A program made the translations under genes and the position numbers. 64,000 bases of DNA, from contig NZ_BLAE01000013.1 in assembly GCF_009687865.1 (NCBI RefSeq), positions 62,001 to 126,000 of the forward strand, given 5' to 3'. The stretch's first letter is position 1. Each line of letters opens with the position of its first letter. A model generated the notes under the pieces. That model was given only the letters and a program-made list of their open reading frames with translations. It searched no databases and was not told where the DNA came from. Below are positions 42,154 through 51,144 of the stretch, piece by piece. Source of the stretch: Acrocarpospora macrocephala. Its GTDB lineage: Bacteria > Actinomycetota > Actinomycetes > Streptosporangiales > Streptosporangiaceae.

Positions 42154-42584
42154 CGTACGAGATCGAGCGGCGGCTGCGCACCGGGCAGGTTGCTGAGCGG
42201 GCCGGAGTCAACGTCCAGACCTTGCGCTACTACGAACGTCGCGGGCTGATCGCGGAACCGCAGCGTAGCCCGGGCGGGCACCGGACCTACCCGCCCGACA
42301 CGGTCACCCTGCTCGTGGTGATCAAAGCCGCGCAGCGGCTCGGGTTCACGCTCGATGAGGTGGCCGAGTTGCTGGAGACCGGCCGTCGCGGGCATCCCAG
42401 CGCCGACCTGCGCGAGCGTGCCGAAGCCAAGCTGGCCGAGATCGAGCGCAGGATCGCCGACCTGGCGACCATCCGGGACGCGCTCAACCAGGTGGTGGCC
42501 GCCCGCTGCGACAGCCTCACCCACTGCACGTGCGCCGACTGCCCCCTGCCGTACGCCGAACTCGCCGAGGAACAGACCCGATGA
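42150..42584 (+). CDS. MerR-family metal-responsive regulator
   Basis: 144 residues, ATGA overlap with the previous gene. The winged HTH is RTGQVAERAGVNVQTLRYYE, then the MerR-type GLIAEPQRSPGGHRTYP. The metal-binding end holds ARCDSLTHCTCADCPL with Cys120, 126, 128 and 131. Of the three mercury ligands of Tn501 MerR, the equivalents of Cys117 and Cys126 are found, but the Cys82 position is a Pro in GHPSADL, so the metal may differ or a different Cys serves. It probably activates the operon in which it lies from the 19-bp-spacer promoter. Confidence 0.85.
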   Translation: MTYEIERRLRTGQVAERAGVNVQTLRYYERRGLIAEPQRSPGGHRTYPPDTVTLLVVIKAAQRLGFTLDEVAELLETGRRGHPSADLRERAEAKLAEIERRIADLATIRDALNQVVAARCDSLTHCTCADCPLPYAELAEEQTR

Positions 42585-42880
42585 CACCACCCGACGCTCG
42601 CCCAGGCACCCGTGCATGCCATGGGCGGGTGAATGACGCTCCCCCGAAAAGCAGCAAGATCGCCGCCGGTTTGGCCGCGCTGGCCTGTGCGGCGTGCTGT
42701 GCGCTGCCCTTCCTGATCGCCGCCGGGGTTCTCACCGGCGCCGGCGCGGCGATCGCGGAACAAGGGCTGCTGGCGGCCGCCGCTCTCCTGCTGGCCGCCG
42801 CCGGCGCGCTGTGGTGGCTGCGACGCCGCCGGGCAGCCCGAGCGAGCGGGTGCGGCTGCGGATGCGCGCCGGGAACATAG
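42581..42880 (+). CDS. Small mercuric-transport-like membrane protein (MerT/MerF type)
   Basis: 99 residues, ATGA overlap with merR. After a 35-residue polar N-terminus, the first helix carries vicinal Cys in [17 protein letters not shown], the hallmark of mercury importers, and a second helix is [20 protein letters not shown]. The C-terminus is basic and then GCGCGCAP, another Cys array for metal capture. Two helices only, so MerF-like more than MerT. No periplasmic MerP is encoded here. A mercuric reductase is also absent, so this operon would import or shuttle a thiophilic metal without detoxifying it, unless merA is elsewhere. Confidence 0.7.
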   Translation: MTPPDARPGTRACHGRVNDAPPKSSKIAAGLAALACAACCALPFLIAAGVLTGAGAAIAEQGLLAAAALLLAAAGALWWLRRRRAARASGCGCGCAPGT

Positions 42881-42884
42881 TCCT

Positions 42885-43217
42885 ATGACGATCATTCGCT
42901 CTCTTGTCCTGTTCGCCCTGGCCGCGGTGTTCGAGATCGGTGGTGCCTGGCTGGTGTGGCAGGGCTGGCGCGAGCACCGCGGCCTGGCTTGGATCGTGGC
43001 CGGAATCCTGGCGCTGGGCGCGTACGGATTTGTGGCCACGTTTCAGCCCGACGCCCACTTCGGCCGCATCCTGGCCGCCTACGGCGGGGTATTCGTGGCG
43101 GGTTCGCTGGTCTGGGGCATCGTGATGGACGGTTTCCGCCCTGACCGCTGGGATGTGATCGGCGCGGCGATCTGTCTGATCGGCGTCGCCGTCATCATGT
43201 ACGCCCCACGCGGCTGA
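42885..43217 (+). CDS. YnfA/UPF0060-family membrane protein
   Basis: 110 residues, four membrane helices, the YnfA pattern: [59 protein letters not shown] and [20 protein letters not shown]. The conserved E-x-GG near the first helix and the FAxYGG motif are present. YnfA proteins are small-multidrug-resistance-like putative transporters of unknown substrate. It starts 4 nt after the merF-like gene, so it is the last gene of the mer-like operon. Confidence 0.9.
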   Translation: MTIIRSLVLFALAAVFEIGGAWLVWQGWREHRGLAWIVAGILALGAYGFVATFQPDAHFGRILAAYGGVFVAGSLVWGIVMDGFRPDRWDVIGAAICLIGVAVIMYAPRG

Positions 43218-43311
43218 CCACGCGAAAGCGTACTTATCCACACTGAGGATTCCGCCATCCTCATTGTCTCCGTACCAGCACAAAGTTGCCCTACTCAGCG
43301 AGAAGGGCGTG

Positions 43312-44361
43312 ATGGAGATGGAGAACCCCCGGGCGGTATGGGCGGATGTCGCCAAGGGCGTCTGCATCCTGCTGGTCGTGCTCTGGCACACGGTCAACAA
43401 GCACTACCTGCAGGTGGACTGGCAGGCGGGCGGGGCGATCCCGGCCATGTGGGGATTCTTCGGCGACCAGCTGATGACCCTGCGGATGCCGCTGTTCTTC
43501 ACCATCTCCGGCATGTTCGCGGTCAGCGCCTTCCACCGCCCCTGGCGGGTGGTCGTGCGCTCCCGCGTCGCCAAGTTCCTCTACCTCTACCTGGTCTGGA
43601 TGCTCATCCACACCGCGATCCTGTGGTTCACCCCCAGCTTCGACACCCTCAGCGCCCGCAGCCTCGGCCAGTTCGCCGAACAGCTCACGATCACCCCGCC
43701 GAACCTGTGGTACCTGTACGCGCTGGCCCTCTACTTCGTCGCCGCCAAGGCGCTCAAGCGGGTGCCGGTGCCGATCCTGCTCGGCGCCGCCGCCCTGCTG
43801 GCGGTCGTGGCCGCCGCCGACCTGATCGCCACCCCCGGCAACCGCGGCTCGCTGCTCCAGAACTTCGTGTTCTTCCTGCTCGGCCTGCACCTGCGCCCGC
43901 ACATCGAACGCCTGACCCAGCACACCACCTGGCGCCGAGCCGGCGCGATAGGCGCGGTGTACGCGATCGCACTGCTGGCCATGGCCGCCACCGCCACCCA
44001 GCAAACCCCCACGATCTGGACGGCAGTCTCCCTGATCGCCACCGTCTTCGGCCTCAGCGCCGCCCCCCTGGTGGCCCGCTGGACCCACATCGGCGCGGCC
44101 CTGTCCTGGCTCGGCCGCCGCACACTCCCGATCTACGTCATCCACATGCCGATCCTGGCCCTGCTGCACATGGCCGTGGCCGCCCCGCTCTCCCACGCGA
44201 GCCCAGCCGCACAAACCGCACTCGCCGCCACATACCCGCTCATCGTGACAGCACTGCTCGTGGTGACCTGCCTGCTCATCGAGTACGGCCTGAAGGCGGC
44301 CCGGGCAACGTGGCTGTTCGACCTGCCCACCCGCCGCGCCCTCGTCGATTCCCGCAGGTAA
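43312..44361 (+). CDS. Acyltransferase family 3 membrane protein
   Basis: 349 residues from the ATG at 43312, GAGAAGG 5 nt upstream. About ten membrane helices; the acyltransferase-3 mark is the N-terminal RAVWADVAKGVCILLVVLWH with Asp and His near residues 9 and 19, and MPLFFTISGMFAVSAF. These enzymes transfer acyl groups to extracytoplasmic carbohydrates or lipids. The absence of neighbouring sugar genes gives no substrate. It converges on the CHAT gene, 4 nt between stops. Confidence 0.85.
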   Translation: MEMENPRAVWADVAKGVCILLVVLWHTVNKHYLQVDWQAGGAIPAMWGFFGDQLMTLRMPLFFTISGMFAVSAFHRPWRVVVRSRVAKFLYLYLVWMLIHTAILWFTPSFDTLSARSLGQFAEQLTITPPNLWYLYALALYFVAAKALKRVPVPILLGAAALLAVVAAADLIATPGNRGSLLQNFVFFLLGLHLRPHIERLTQHTTWRRAGAIGAVYAIALLAMAATATQQTPTIWTAVSLIATVFGLSAAPLVARWTHIGAALSWLGRRTLPIYVIHMPILALLHMAVAAPLSHASPAAQTALAATYPLIVTALLVVTCLLIEYGLKAARATWLFDLPTRRALVDSRR

Positions 44362-44365
44362 CCGC

Positions 44366-47176
44366 TCACGCGCCCGAGTGCACGTGGGCGGCCCAGAGGG
44401 AAGGGTCGCCAGGGGCGTACTCGCGGGCGGCGCGGACAGCGTGGTGGAGAGCGTGCGATGGCGTGCCTCCCTCGGTCAGAGTGGCGTAGAACGTGTCGGC
44501 GATGTCGAATGCGGCCCGGTCGTTGACTTTCCACAGGGTGCCGATCACATGGGGATATCCGGCGAGTTGGAAGGCGGAGGCCAGGTGGATGGCTTCGTCG
44601 ACGAGTTCGGTGTTGCTGGTCAGGGCGGTCTCGCACGCCGACAGGTACGCCAGCCGCGGCGACCGCAGCCGAACCGGCCCGAGCGAGGCGACGGTGAAGG
44701 GATCGCTCGCGTGATCGTGCAGGAGCAGCTTGCTCCGGGAGGGATTCGTGGCATCGCTGGTGCCGTGGCAGGCGAAGTGCGCGATCGAGCAGGTCGGCAG
44801 CTCATCGAGGACGTTGGCTTTGGTCGGCAGCTTGTCCGACTCGTCCTTTCGCCAGGGGCGGGCCGGCCCTGGGTGGGGTTCGCTGAGCACGACCGCGCCC
44901 GGGAGGCGCCTGCGGAGCATCTCGCGTTCCGCAGGCACCTGCCACAATCGTCCGGACTTGCCCGGTGTTGTGGGCATCGCGACGATCAGCGCCCGCGTCC
45001 CCGCGGATCTTCGCGCCTGCTCGCGGGCATAGCGCAGGCCTCGTACGGTCGGCGTGTACGACGAGACGACCCGATCCAGAACGGAGTCGCCCTGGCGGCC
45101 CGCGGCATGTAACGGCAGCAGGCCGAGCAGCCCGCCCGGCGCCCACCACAGCCGAGGCCAGACACGGGAATCCCGACCCAGTCCGAGCACAGACAGGACA
45201 GGCCCGGCCACCACCTCCCAAAGCCACGCCAGCACCTGAAGCTGCCGTTCCTGGTCTTTATCGCGCAGGGCCTCGTGAAAGGTGTTGATCTGGGGGACCA
45301 GGATCTCGAGCGTGAGATCGGGAAGTTCATGCGCTACGACACCGCCGGTGGTGACAATCAAGGCGTCACTGCGATACGTGCTGACATTCACCACCACCAC
45401 CGGCCCGTACGCGGCCTCGGCGAGGATCTCCTCGGTGGACGGCGGGCTCATGAAACCCGCGAATCCGTTCAGCCGCCGGATCCTGGCGATGAGCGCGCTG
45501 AATTCCGCGGCCAGCGCGTGGCGGTCCCGCGTCGTGGCGCCGGGTGGCACGTTGGACGAGATGGTGATGGCGGTCGCGGGCGTCCGGTCCAGCAGGTCAC
45601 GGAGTTCGGCGAACCGTGCGGCCAGGTCAGGGTGGCTTTCCCGGAGATCGCTGAGGTCGCTGCGGGTGTCCATCGCCTGGCTCAACAGGATCGTCCGGCC
45701 CTGCTCCAGAAGATGCAGGGCACGGCTCGCGCGTTCGGGGTTCCTGGTGTCGGCCAGTGTGAGAGCGGCGGCGTCGGCGGCCAGTCCGGCGAACCCGCCG
45801 AGCGCGTACTGCTGGTCTTCTCGATCGAGTTGGCGTGGCGCCACCTCGGGTAGCAGGTGGACGGCGGTTTCCATGAGTTCTGCTGCCCGTGGTCCGATCC
45901 TGGCCGCGGATCGGGCCGCCTCGATCCGTACCGACGGGGCGGCGGAGGCGGTGCGCACGGCCTCGGCGTAGACGGAGAACACCGAGTCGCGGCGGTGTTC
46001 TGGCTGGCTCTCCAGGGCCCGGCCCAGGTTGATGAGCCGGGCCGCGCGTTCGGGATGGTCGGCAGGTGTGGCGTCGACCGCCTGCCTCAGCTTGTCGACA
46101 GCGGCAGCCAGGTCCGTGCGGCCGAACCGGATGAGCAGGGCGTTTCCCAGGCCAGCGAGAATGGCCGCGCGATCCTCGTGGTCAGCGGCGCTGACCTGGG
46201 CGGCCTCGGTGAGCCGGTCGATCGCGGTGTCGAGGTCCGCCTCCGCGCCGGGACGGCTGGAGCGGGCGAGCAACACGTTCCCCAGGTTGAACAACATCGC
46301 CGCACGCAGGTCTGGTTCGTTTCCGGCCGTGGACTCCAGCAGCGCGCGCATGATCTCGTTCAGATCCGCCGGCAGTTCCGGCGGCGCAGCCTGAGCGAGG
46401 GCCAACGCCTGATCGAGATGGCGGATCGCGTCGTCGAGATCCTCCCCACCACCGGAACGGCCGAATCGAGCAAGCAGCGCATTCCCCAGGTTGTTGAGAT
46501 ATATCGGCAATTCGATGTCATCAAGGATGTTCGTGGCTTCCGTGAGCAACTGGATCGCACTGTTGAGATCCGCGATGTCACCAATGCGCTCGAAGCGGCT
46601 CTGGAACGCGTTGGCGAGATCATTGAGATACTCGCCCCTGTCCTCGGCCAGGCTGGCGTGCAATGCTTCCCGTCCGGCCTCGATCGCGGCATTCAGATCC
46701 GCGAGTACGCCGGTGCGCTGAAACCGCGTCCGCAACGCCACCCCGAGCTCGGACAGCCACATCGCCCGCCATTCAAGGTCATCCGGTGTGACGCGCAGAA
46801 TACGCTGATAAAGCTGGATGCTGTAGGAGATGTCACGCCCGGGATCGTCGAGCGCCTGAGCGCGCCAATTCATGGCGGCGAGATAGGCCCGCTCGGCCAC
46901 CTCGGGCAGCAGGGGCGTGGGCAACTCGTCATCACCGGCGACAAAACAGCGAATCAGCATCTCGACCGCCGCGTAACGCTCCCGATCATCGCCGCCCGCC
47001 TGATAGCGGTACCAGTGCAGCCAGCCGAGCAGCCGCCGCGCCTCCAGATTGCCTTCGTCCGCGCGCACCAGATCGCCGAGCCGTACAGCCAGCTCCTCCA
47101 GCGACAGATCCCCCGCGGACTCGCCCACCAGCGCCGCGACCGCGGCGAACCATTCCGGATCCACGATTCCTATCAT
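44366..47176 (-). CDS. TPR-repeat CHAT-domain caspase-like protein
   Basis: About 936 residues from the ATG at 47176; a TTG at 47194 would add six. The N-terminal about 480 residues are tetratricopeptide-like helical repeats with the recurring LAN-AF--RFERIGDIADLNS and LGNALLARFGRSGGGEDLDD patterns. The C-terminal about 400 residues are a CHAT peptidase domain: SVVSSYTPTV-type SSYTPTVRGLRYARE, catalytic His in SIAHFACHGTSD and Cys in LAYLSACETALTS. CHAT proteins are eukaryotic-caspase/separase-like proteases, some of which are triggered in anti-phage systems (for example Craspase and other CHAT effectors). No nearby gene is obviously its sensor. The gene is divergent from an ECF sigma factor, with 75 nt between. 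Confidence 0.9.
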   Translation of the reverse strand: MIGIVDPEWFAAVAALVGESAGDLSLEELAVRLGDLVRADEGNLEARRLLGWLHWYRYQAGGDDRERYAAVEMLIRCFVAGDDELPTPLLPEVAERAYLAAMNWRAQALDDPGRDISYSIQLYQRILRVTPDDLEWRAMWLSELGVALRTRFQRTGVLADLNAAIEAGREALHASLAEDRGEYLNDLANAFQSRFERIGDIADLNSAIQLLTEATNILDDIELPIYLNNLGNALLARFGRSGGGEDLDDAIRHLDQALALAQAAPPELPADLNEIMRALLESTAGNEPDLRAAMLFNLGNVLLARSSRPGAEADLDTAIDRLTEAAQVSAADHEDRAAILAGLGNALLIRFGRTDLAAAVDKLRQAVDATPADHPERAARLINLGRALESQPEHRRDSVFSVYAEAVRTASAAPSVRIEAARSAARIGPRAAELMETAVHLLPEVAPRQLDREDQQYALGGFAGLAADAAALTLADTRNPERASRALHLLEQGRTILLSQAMDTRSDLSDLRESHPDLAARFAELRDLLDRTPATAITISSNVPPGATTRDRHALAAEFSALIARIRRLNGFAGFMSPPSTEEILAEAAYGPVVVVNVSTYRSDALIVTTGGVVAHELPDLTLEILVPQINTFHEALRDKDQERQLQVLAWLWEVVAGPVLSVLGLGRDSRVWPRLWWAPGGLLGLLPLHAAGRQGDSVLDRVVSSYTPTVRGLRYAREQARRSAGTRALIVAMPTTPGKSGRLWQVPAEREMLRRRLPGAVVLSEPHPGPARPWRKDESDKLPTKANVLDELPTCSIAHFACHGTSDATNPSRSKLLLHDHASDPFTVASLGPVRLRSPRLAYLSACETALTSNTELVDEAIHLASAFQLAGYPHVIGTLWKVNDRAAFDIADTFYATLTEGGTPSHALHHAVRAAREYAPGDPSLWAAHVHSGA

Positions 47177-47251
47177 CGACCGAAATGTCGTCAACCTGGG
47201 GTGGGACTTAGGGCGTGTCAGGGGTGGCTTTCACCGACGAGAGGAGACCGG

Positions 47252-47773
47252 GTGGACGCGGATTTCGTGGACTTCGTACGGCGCCGGGGTGACCACCATC
47301 TGAGAACGGCGGTCCTGCTCACCGGGGATTGGCACGCGGCCGAGGACCTGGTGCAGTCCAGCCTCGGCAAGTTGTACCAGGTATGGCATCGGCTGGACAC
47401 CGGCAACGAGCCCGACGCCTACCTGCGGCGCATCCTGGTCAACACCCACCGATCATGGTGGCGGGCCCGATGGCGTCGGGAGATCCCGCGCGCTGAACTG
47501 CCCAATCTGCCCAGTTCCGGTGACCTGAGCGAGTCCCGCGCCGTGGCGGAGGACGTCCGGAACGCGCTGGCGAAACTCCCGGCCAGGCAGCGTACGGCGC
47601 TGGTCCTGCGTTTCTTCGTGGACCTGCCGGAACTGGAGGTCGCCAAGCTGATGGGCTGCTCGGTGGGCTCGGTCAAATCCCACACGCATCGCGGTCTGCA
47701 GGCGATGCGGCGGCTGATCTCGCCCGACATCGTGGTCAACCGAACCGAGGACGAAGGGAGTGCAGTCCGGTGA
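47252..47773 (+). CDS. ECF sigma factor, SigE family
   Basis: 173 residues from the GTG at 47252, GAGGAG 5 nt upstream. Region 2 is LRTAVLLTGDWHAAEDLVQS with the conserved DLVQ, and the end of region 4 is LPARQRTALVLRFFVDLPEL with CSVGSVKSHTHRGLQAMRR as the recognition helix. The SGSVKS motif and DFVDFVRRRG start are typical of the actinobacterial SigE-like group. It probably transcribes its own operon. The partner gene overlaps by 4 nt and could be its anti-sigma factor. It is divergent from the CHAT gene, which may belong to its regulon. Confidence 0.9.
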   Translation: MDADFVDFVRRRGDHHLRTAVLLTGDWHAAEDLVQSSLGKLYQVWHRLDTGNEPDAYLRRILVNTHRSWWRARWRREIPRAELPNLPSSGDLSESRAVAEDVRNALAKLPARQRTALVLRFFVDLPELEVAKLMGCSVGSVKSHTHRGLQAMRRLISPDIVVNRTEDEGSAVR

Positions 47774-48627
47774 GAAACCCACACGAGGAGCCGTTCATGA
47801 CCGAGAAGGAACTCCGCACCCTGCTCATCAGAGCCACCGAGGACCGCCCCCCGGGCATCGACCTCATGCCGGCGCTGAAGCCCAGGCGGATCCGAGTCCT
47901 GGTGCCGTCGATCGCCGCGATCGGCATCGCCGCCGCGATGACCGCGATCATGCTGGTAGTCCCCGGAAACCAGCCCTCGGCCGAGGCCCAGGTGGCCGCC
48001 GCGATCGAGAACACCAGCAAGGAGAGCTACCGCATCCACACCGAAACCGGCACCAGAACCTTCGAAGGCGCCTTCGACCCCGTCAACCGGCTGGGCATCA
48101 TCACCGAAGCCGGCGGCAGGTCCGAGACCCGCTTCATCGGCGACACGATGTACACCCGACCTCAGGACGCCACCCTATGGAGCGTCTTCTCCCGCGACGA
48201 GGCAACGATCAAAGACGCCCCCGCGGCCACCATGCTGGTCAAACTCGCCCCCCTGGACCCCCAAGCCGCCCTGGAGAAACTCCGCCTGGCCACCGACGTC
48301 CGCGAGGACGGCCCCGCTTCCGGCCCTGACTGGACCGGCCAGCGCTTCGCGTTCTCCCTGAAGGACCAGAACTGGCCCGGCTACGACACCAAAGCCGAAT
48401 CCAACGAAGCCTCAGGCACGGTAGAGGTGGACGAGCAAGGCCGAGTCCGCCGCCTGGTCGTCACCTTCAGCGACAACGGCCAGCGCGTCGCCATGAACGT
48501 CGACACCTTCGGCACCCCGGTAACGGTCACTCCCCCACCCACCGACCAAATCAACACAAAGACCGACACCGACCCAACCTTCAACCCCAAGAAGCCAATC
48601 GACACCTCAGCCCCCAAGAGGCCGTGA
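47770..48627 (+). CDS. Membrane protein coupled to the ECF sigma factor, probable anti-sigma/lipoprotein-like
   Basis: 285 residues from the GTG at 47770 (GTGA overlap with the sigma gene); the ATG at 47797, with GAGGAG 6 nt upstream, is an alternative start. A short N-terminal cytoplasmic region (ELRTLLIRATEDRPPG), one membrane helix at about 44-63 (VPSIAAIGIAAAMTAIMLV) and a large extracytoplasmic domain of about 220 residues rich in charged residues follow. The N-terminal region is too short for a classical zinc-type anti-sigma domain and lacks His-Cys motifs, so this is only a topology-based guess. The outer domain resembles LolA/lipoprotein-like sensors (SYRIHTETGTRTFEG) by feel, not proven. 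Confidence 0.6.
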   Translation: MRNPHEEPFMTEKELRTLLIRATEDRPPGIDLMPALKPRRIRVLVPSIAAIGIAAAMTAIMLVVPGNQPSAEAQVAAAIENTSKESYRIHTETGTRTFEGAFDPVNRLGIITEAGGRSETRFIGDTMYTRPQDATLWSVFSRDEATIKDAPAATMLVKLAPLDPQAALEKLRLATDVREDGPASGPDWTGQRFAFSLKDQNWPGYDTKAESNEASGTVEVDEQGRVRRLVVTFSDNGQRVAMNVDTFGTPVTVTPPPTDQINTKTDTDPTFNPKKPIDTSAPKRP

Positions 48628-48635
48628 CCCACAAA

Positions 48636-48670
48636 CCATGGGCCGGAGCGACCATCGCTCCGGCCCATGG
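48636..48670 (+). terminator. Perfect 15-bp hairpin terminator
   Basis: CCATGGGCCGGAGCG (48636-48650) pairs perfectly with CGCTCCGGCCCATGG (48656-48670) around a 5-nt loop, 9 nt after the sigma-operon stop. It isolates the sigma operon from the following toxin-antitoxin module. Confidence 0.9.
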
Positions 48671-48750
48671 CCTATTGCTCCGGCATCCCTGACTCAGAAC
48701 CCGGGAACGTGACCTTCGCTAAGCTGAACGAGGCAGAGGAGGTGACCAGG

Positions 48751-49467
48751 ATGACCGTGACCGCTGAAGCGACGCTGGATCCGCACCACACGTTGCCGAT
48801 CTACACCAAGACCCAGGCCGCGAAGATCCTCTCCATACCCGCCTCGACCTTCCGGAACTGGGCCGTCGGCTACGCGTACAAGACCTTGACCGGCTCGGAG
48901 ATGGTGTCCGCCCCCGTCGTGACCACGGTCGAACGCCAGCGTGCCAACGGCCCCAGCGTCCCCTTCGTCGGCTTGGCCGAGGCCTACATTGTCGCGGCCT
49001 TCACCCACGCCGGTGTCCCGATGCAGCGCATCCGCCCCGCCGTCACCTGGCTGCAAGAACACGTCGGGCTTGAGCAGGCGCTGGCCAGCGAACGCCTCAA
49101 GACCGACGGCGCCGAGGTCCTGTGGGACTTCGGCCTGCACTCCGGCGACCCCGCCGACCGCGACATGATCGGCAACCTGGTCGTCATCCGCAGCGGGCAA
49201 GGCGTCTTCCAGGGCGTCGTCCAGGACTACCTGCGGCGCGTCAGCTACCAGGACGGCTGGATTCGCACCATCCAGCTCCCCAGCTACCACGACATCAACG
49301 TCATCGTCGATCCCTGGCTCAACGGAGGCCAGCCCACCGTGGCAAGCCGTGGCATCCCAATCTCCGACATCCTCGACCGCCGCAAAGCCGGCGAAAGCCG
49401 CGAGGACCTCGCCTACGACTACGAACTCTCGCTTGCCGACATCCTCGCCCTCGAAGAGGCCAACTGA
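48751..49467 (+). CDS. DUF433-type antitoxin with helix-turn-helix, module 2
   Basis: 238 residues from the ATG at 48751, GAGGAGG 8 nt upstream; an earlier in-frame ATG at 48667 lies in the terminator. Same architecture as the antitoxin at 36245: helix-turn-helix-like TQAAKILSIPASTFRNWAVG, central PFVGLAEAYIVAAFTHAGVP, QRIRPAVTWLQ and LVVIRSGQGVFQGVVQDYLRR, and a C-terminal DUF433 segment SRGIPISDILDRRKAGESRE. The two proteins share about half their residues by eye. It is followed after 3 nt by an intact toxin gene, so this module is complete. DUF433 antitoxins usually bind their own promoter through the helix-turn-helix. Confidence 0.85.
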   Translation: MTVTAEATLDPHHTLPIYTKTQAAKILSIPASTFRNWAVGYAYKTLTGSEMVSAPVVTTVERQRANGPSVPFVGLAEAYIVAAFTHAGVPMQRIRPAVTWLQEHVGLEQALASERLKTDGAEVLWDFGLHSGDPADRDMIGNLVVIRSGQGVFQGVVQDYLRRVSYQDGWIRTIQLPSYHDINVIVDPWLNGGQPTVASRGIPISDILDRRKAGESREDLAYDYELSLADILALEEAN

Positions 49468-49470
49468 CCG

Positions 49471-49908
49471 ATGGCAGGCGAAGCGCAGTCATCAGGGCTC
49501 CGCTTCTTCGTCGATCGCGGGCTGGGGTCAAGGATCGTGCCCGAGATGCTGCGGGCAGAGGGTTGGCAGTTGGAGACCATGGACGAGCGCTATGGAAAAT
49601 CCGACTCCCAGCGAATCCCCGACACCCAATGGATCGAAGAAGCCACCCTCAACGGCGACGTCATCATGTGCAAAGACCTTCGGATCGCCCACAACGAGCT
49701 TGAAGCCCAAGTGGTCTACATGTCCGCAGCACGTGTCTTCGGCCTGTCCAACAGGCAGATCACCGGTCCGGAAATGGCCCGCTCGTTCCTCTCCCACGAA
49801 CCAGCGATCATCGCGGCCGCCCGGGCGGACGGCCCTTACGTGATGGCCGTCCACCTCACCCACAAACTAAGGCGGATCTCGCTCAACTACCCGCCGGACA
49901 TTCGCTGA
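49471..49908 (+). CDS. PIN-like toxin (VapC45/DUF5615 type), module 2
   Basis: 145 residues, ATG at 49471, three nt after the antitoxin stop. The N-terminal acidic motif LRFFVDRGLGSRIVPEMLRA, the middle QWIEEATLNGDVIMCKDLRI and the C-terminal VYMSAARVFGLSNRQITGPE resemble the VapC45-like branch of PIN-domain ribonucleases, which cleave RNA when released from the antitoxin. The Asp residues of the first and second motifs are conserved with module 1. Intact, and therefore the functional member of the two paralogous modules in the window. Confidence 0.8.
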   Translation: MAGEAQSSGLRFFVDRGLGSRIVPEMLRAEGWQLETMDERYGKSDSQRIPDTQWIEEATLNGDVIMCKDLRIAHNELEAQVVYMSAARVFGLSNRQITGPEMARSFLSHEPAIIAAARADGPYVMAVHLTHKLRRISLNYPPDIR

Positions 49909-49978
49909 ATCCCAGGTTGAATCGCTGATGCCTGGATCTCGCAATTGCAAGGCAGCCGGTGATCGCGAATCTGACAGT

Positions 49979-50965
49979 TCAGGCCGTATGACGCAGGGGT
50001 TGGCGGTGGGACCAGGTGGCCCAGCGCCAGAGCCACTCGATTGGGCCCTGGCGGTAGCGGCGTAGCCAGAGGGTGGACCACAGCCACTGGACGGTGAGGA
50101 TGGCGGTGGCGATGAGGAGCACCGTCGTGGCAGGCCAGGTGTGGGGTAGGCCGCCGACGAAGGGGCTGAGCAGTAGAACGAGGATTGTGGCGGTCAGGTA
50201 GTTGGTGAGCGCCATCCTTCCCAGCGGTGCGAAGACGGCCTGCAGTACCGATCGGAGGGGGGTCCTGAGGAGGACCAGGAGTCCGCATATGTACGTCCCT
50301 GCGAGTAGCAACCCAGCTGCGGGCAACACGAACCTGAAGGCCGGGTCGTCGAACTGCATTCCGGCCTGCACCCAGACGAGGGGCACTGCCGCCGCCGCGA
50401 GAACCAGGCCCAGCATGGCGGGGATTCGGGTCGAGCTCTCCATCCGGGCGATCACGCCATACCGGGTGAGTGCCGAGCCGAGCAGGAACAGCCCGACCAG
50501 CAGGAGGGGGCCACCAGCCATGATCAACGACGTGGCGATGACTGCGGCGGCGAGCGCGGCCACGGCCCAGCGGGGGAGCCAGGTCGAGGGCAGTAGCACC
50601 ATCAGTCCGATGATGGCGTAGGCGGTCAGAATCTCGCCCCGCCACAGCAGGAACATGTGCGCCAGTCCGATCACGAGGAGCGCCAGCAGGCGGCGTAACA
50701 GAATCAGTCGCGGGCTGGTGACGCGTTCCGCGGCGGATTCCAGCAGCAACGAGAACCCGATACCGAACAGCAGCGAGAAGATGGGAACGAAACGCTGCGC
50801 GACGAACAGCCCGAGCCACGCGCCGTCGGAACCGCTCCCCGTAGGCGCCACGACGAGGTCTCCGGCGTTGGCTATCGGCTGGACATTGGCCAGCAGGATC
50901 CCGCACAGCGCGAACCCCCGCACCACGTCAAGCGCGGCGATACGCGGCCGCCCGGGAGAGGTCAT
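49979..50965 (-). CDS. DUF418-family membrane protein
   Basis: 328 residues from the ATG at 50965, GGGAAGG 7 nt upstream; an earlier GTG at 51052 lacks a site. Eight or more membrane helices. The N-terminal [20 protein letters not shown] and the [14 protein letters not shown] segment are DUF418 family marks, and the C-terminal about 160 residues contain [20 protein letters not shown] and [12 protein letters not shown], also typical. Function is not established; relatives are near transporters and cell-envelope genes. It lies downstream of the heat-shock operon with a 180-nt gap and is probably separate. Confidence 0.85.
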   Translation of the reverse strand: MTSPGRPRIAALDVVRGFALCGILLANVQPIANAGDLVVAPTGSGSDGAWLGLFVAQRFVPIFSLLFGIGFSLLLESAAERVTSPRLILLRRLLALLVIGLAHMFLLWRGEILTAYAIIGLMVLLPSTWLPRWAVAALAAAVIATSLIMAGGPLLLVGLFLLGSALTRYGVIARMESSTRIPAMLGLVLAAAAVPLVWVQAGMQFDDPAFRFVLPAAGLLLAGTYICGLLVLLRTPLRSVLQAVFAPLGRMALTNYLTATILVLLLSPFVGGLPHTWPATTVLLIATAILTVQWLWSTLWLRRYRQGPIEWLWRWATWSHRQPLRHTA

Positions 50966-51144
50966 CGCCGAACCTTCCCGGCGGTTGGTCGCAAAGCGGC
51001 CGGTGTCGATTCGGGATGCTGGGGGGAGATCTGCAGATGGCATGGGCCTCATTCTGTGGACCCTGATCTGGTGCCCGTATCAGCCCAAAGTAGGGTTCGC
51101 GCCGACAGCGACGTCCTTTCGGCCGGTGTGGCGGATGTCGTACA

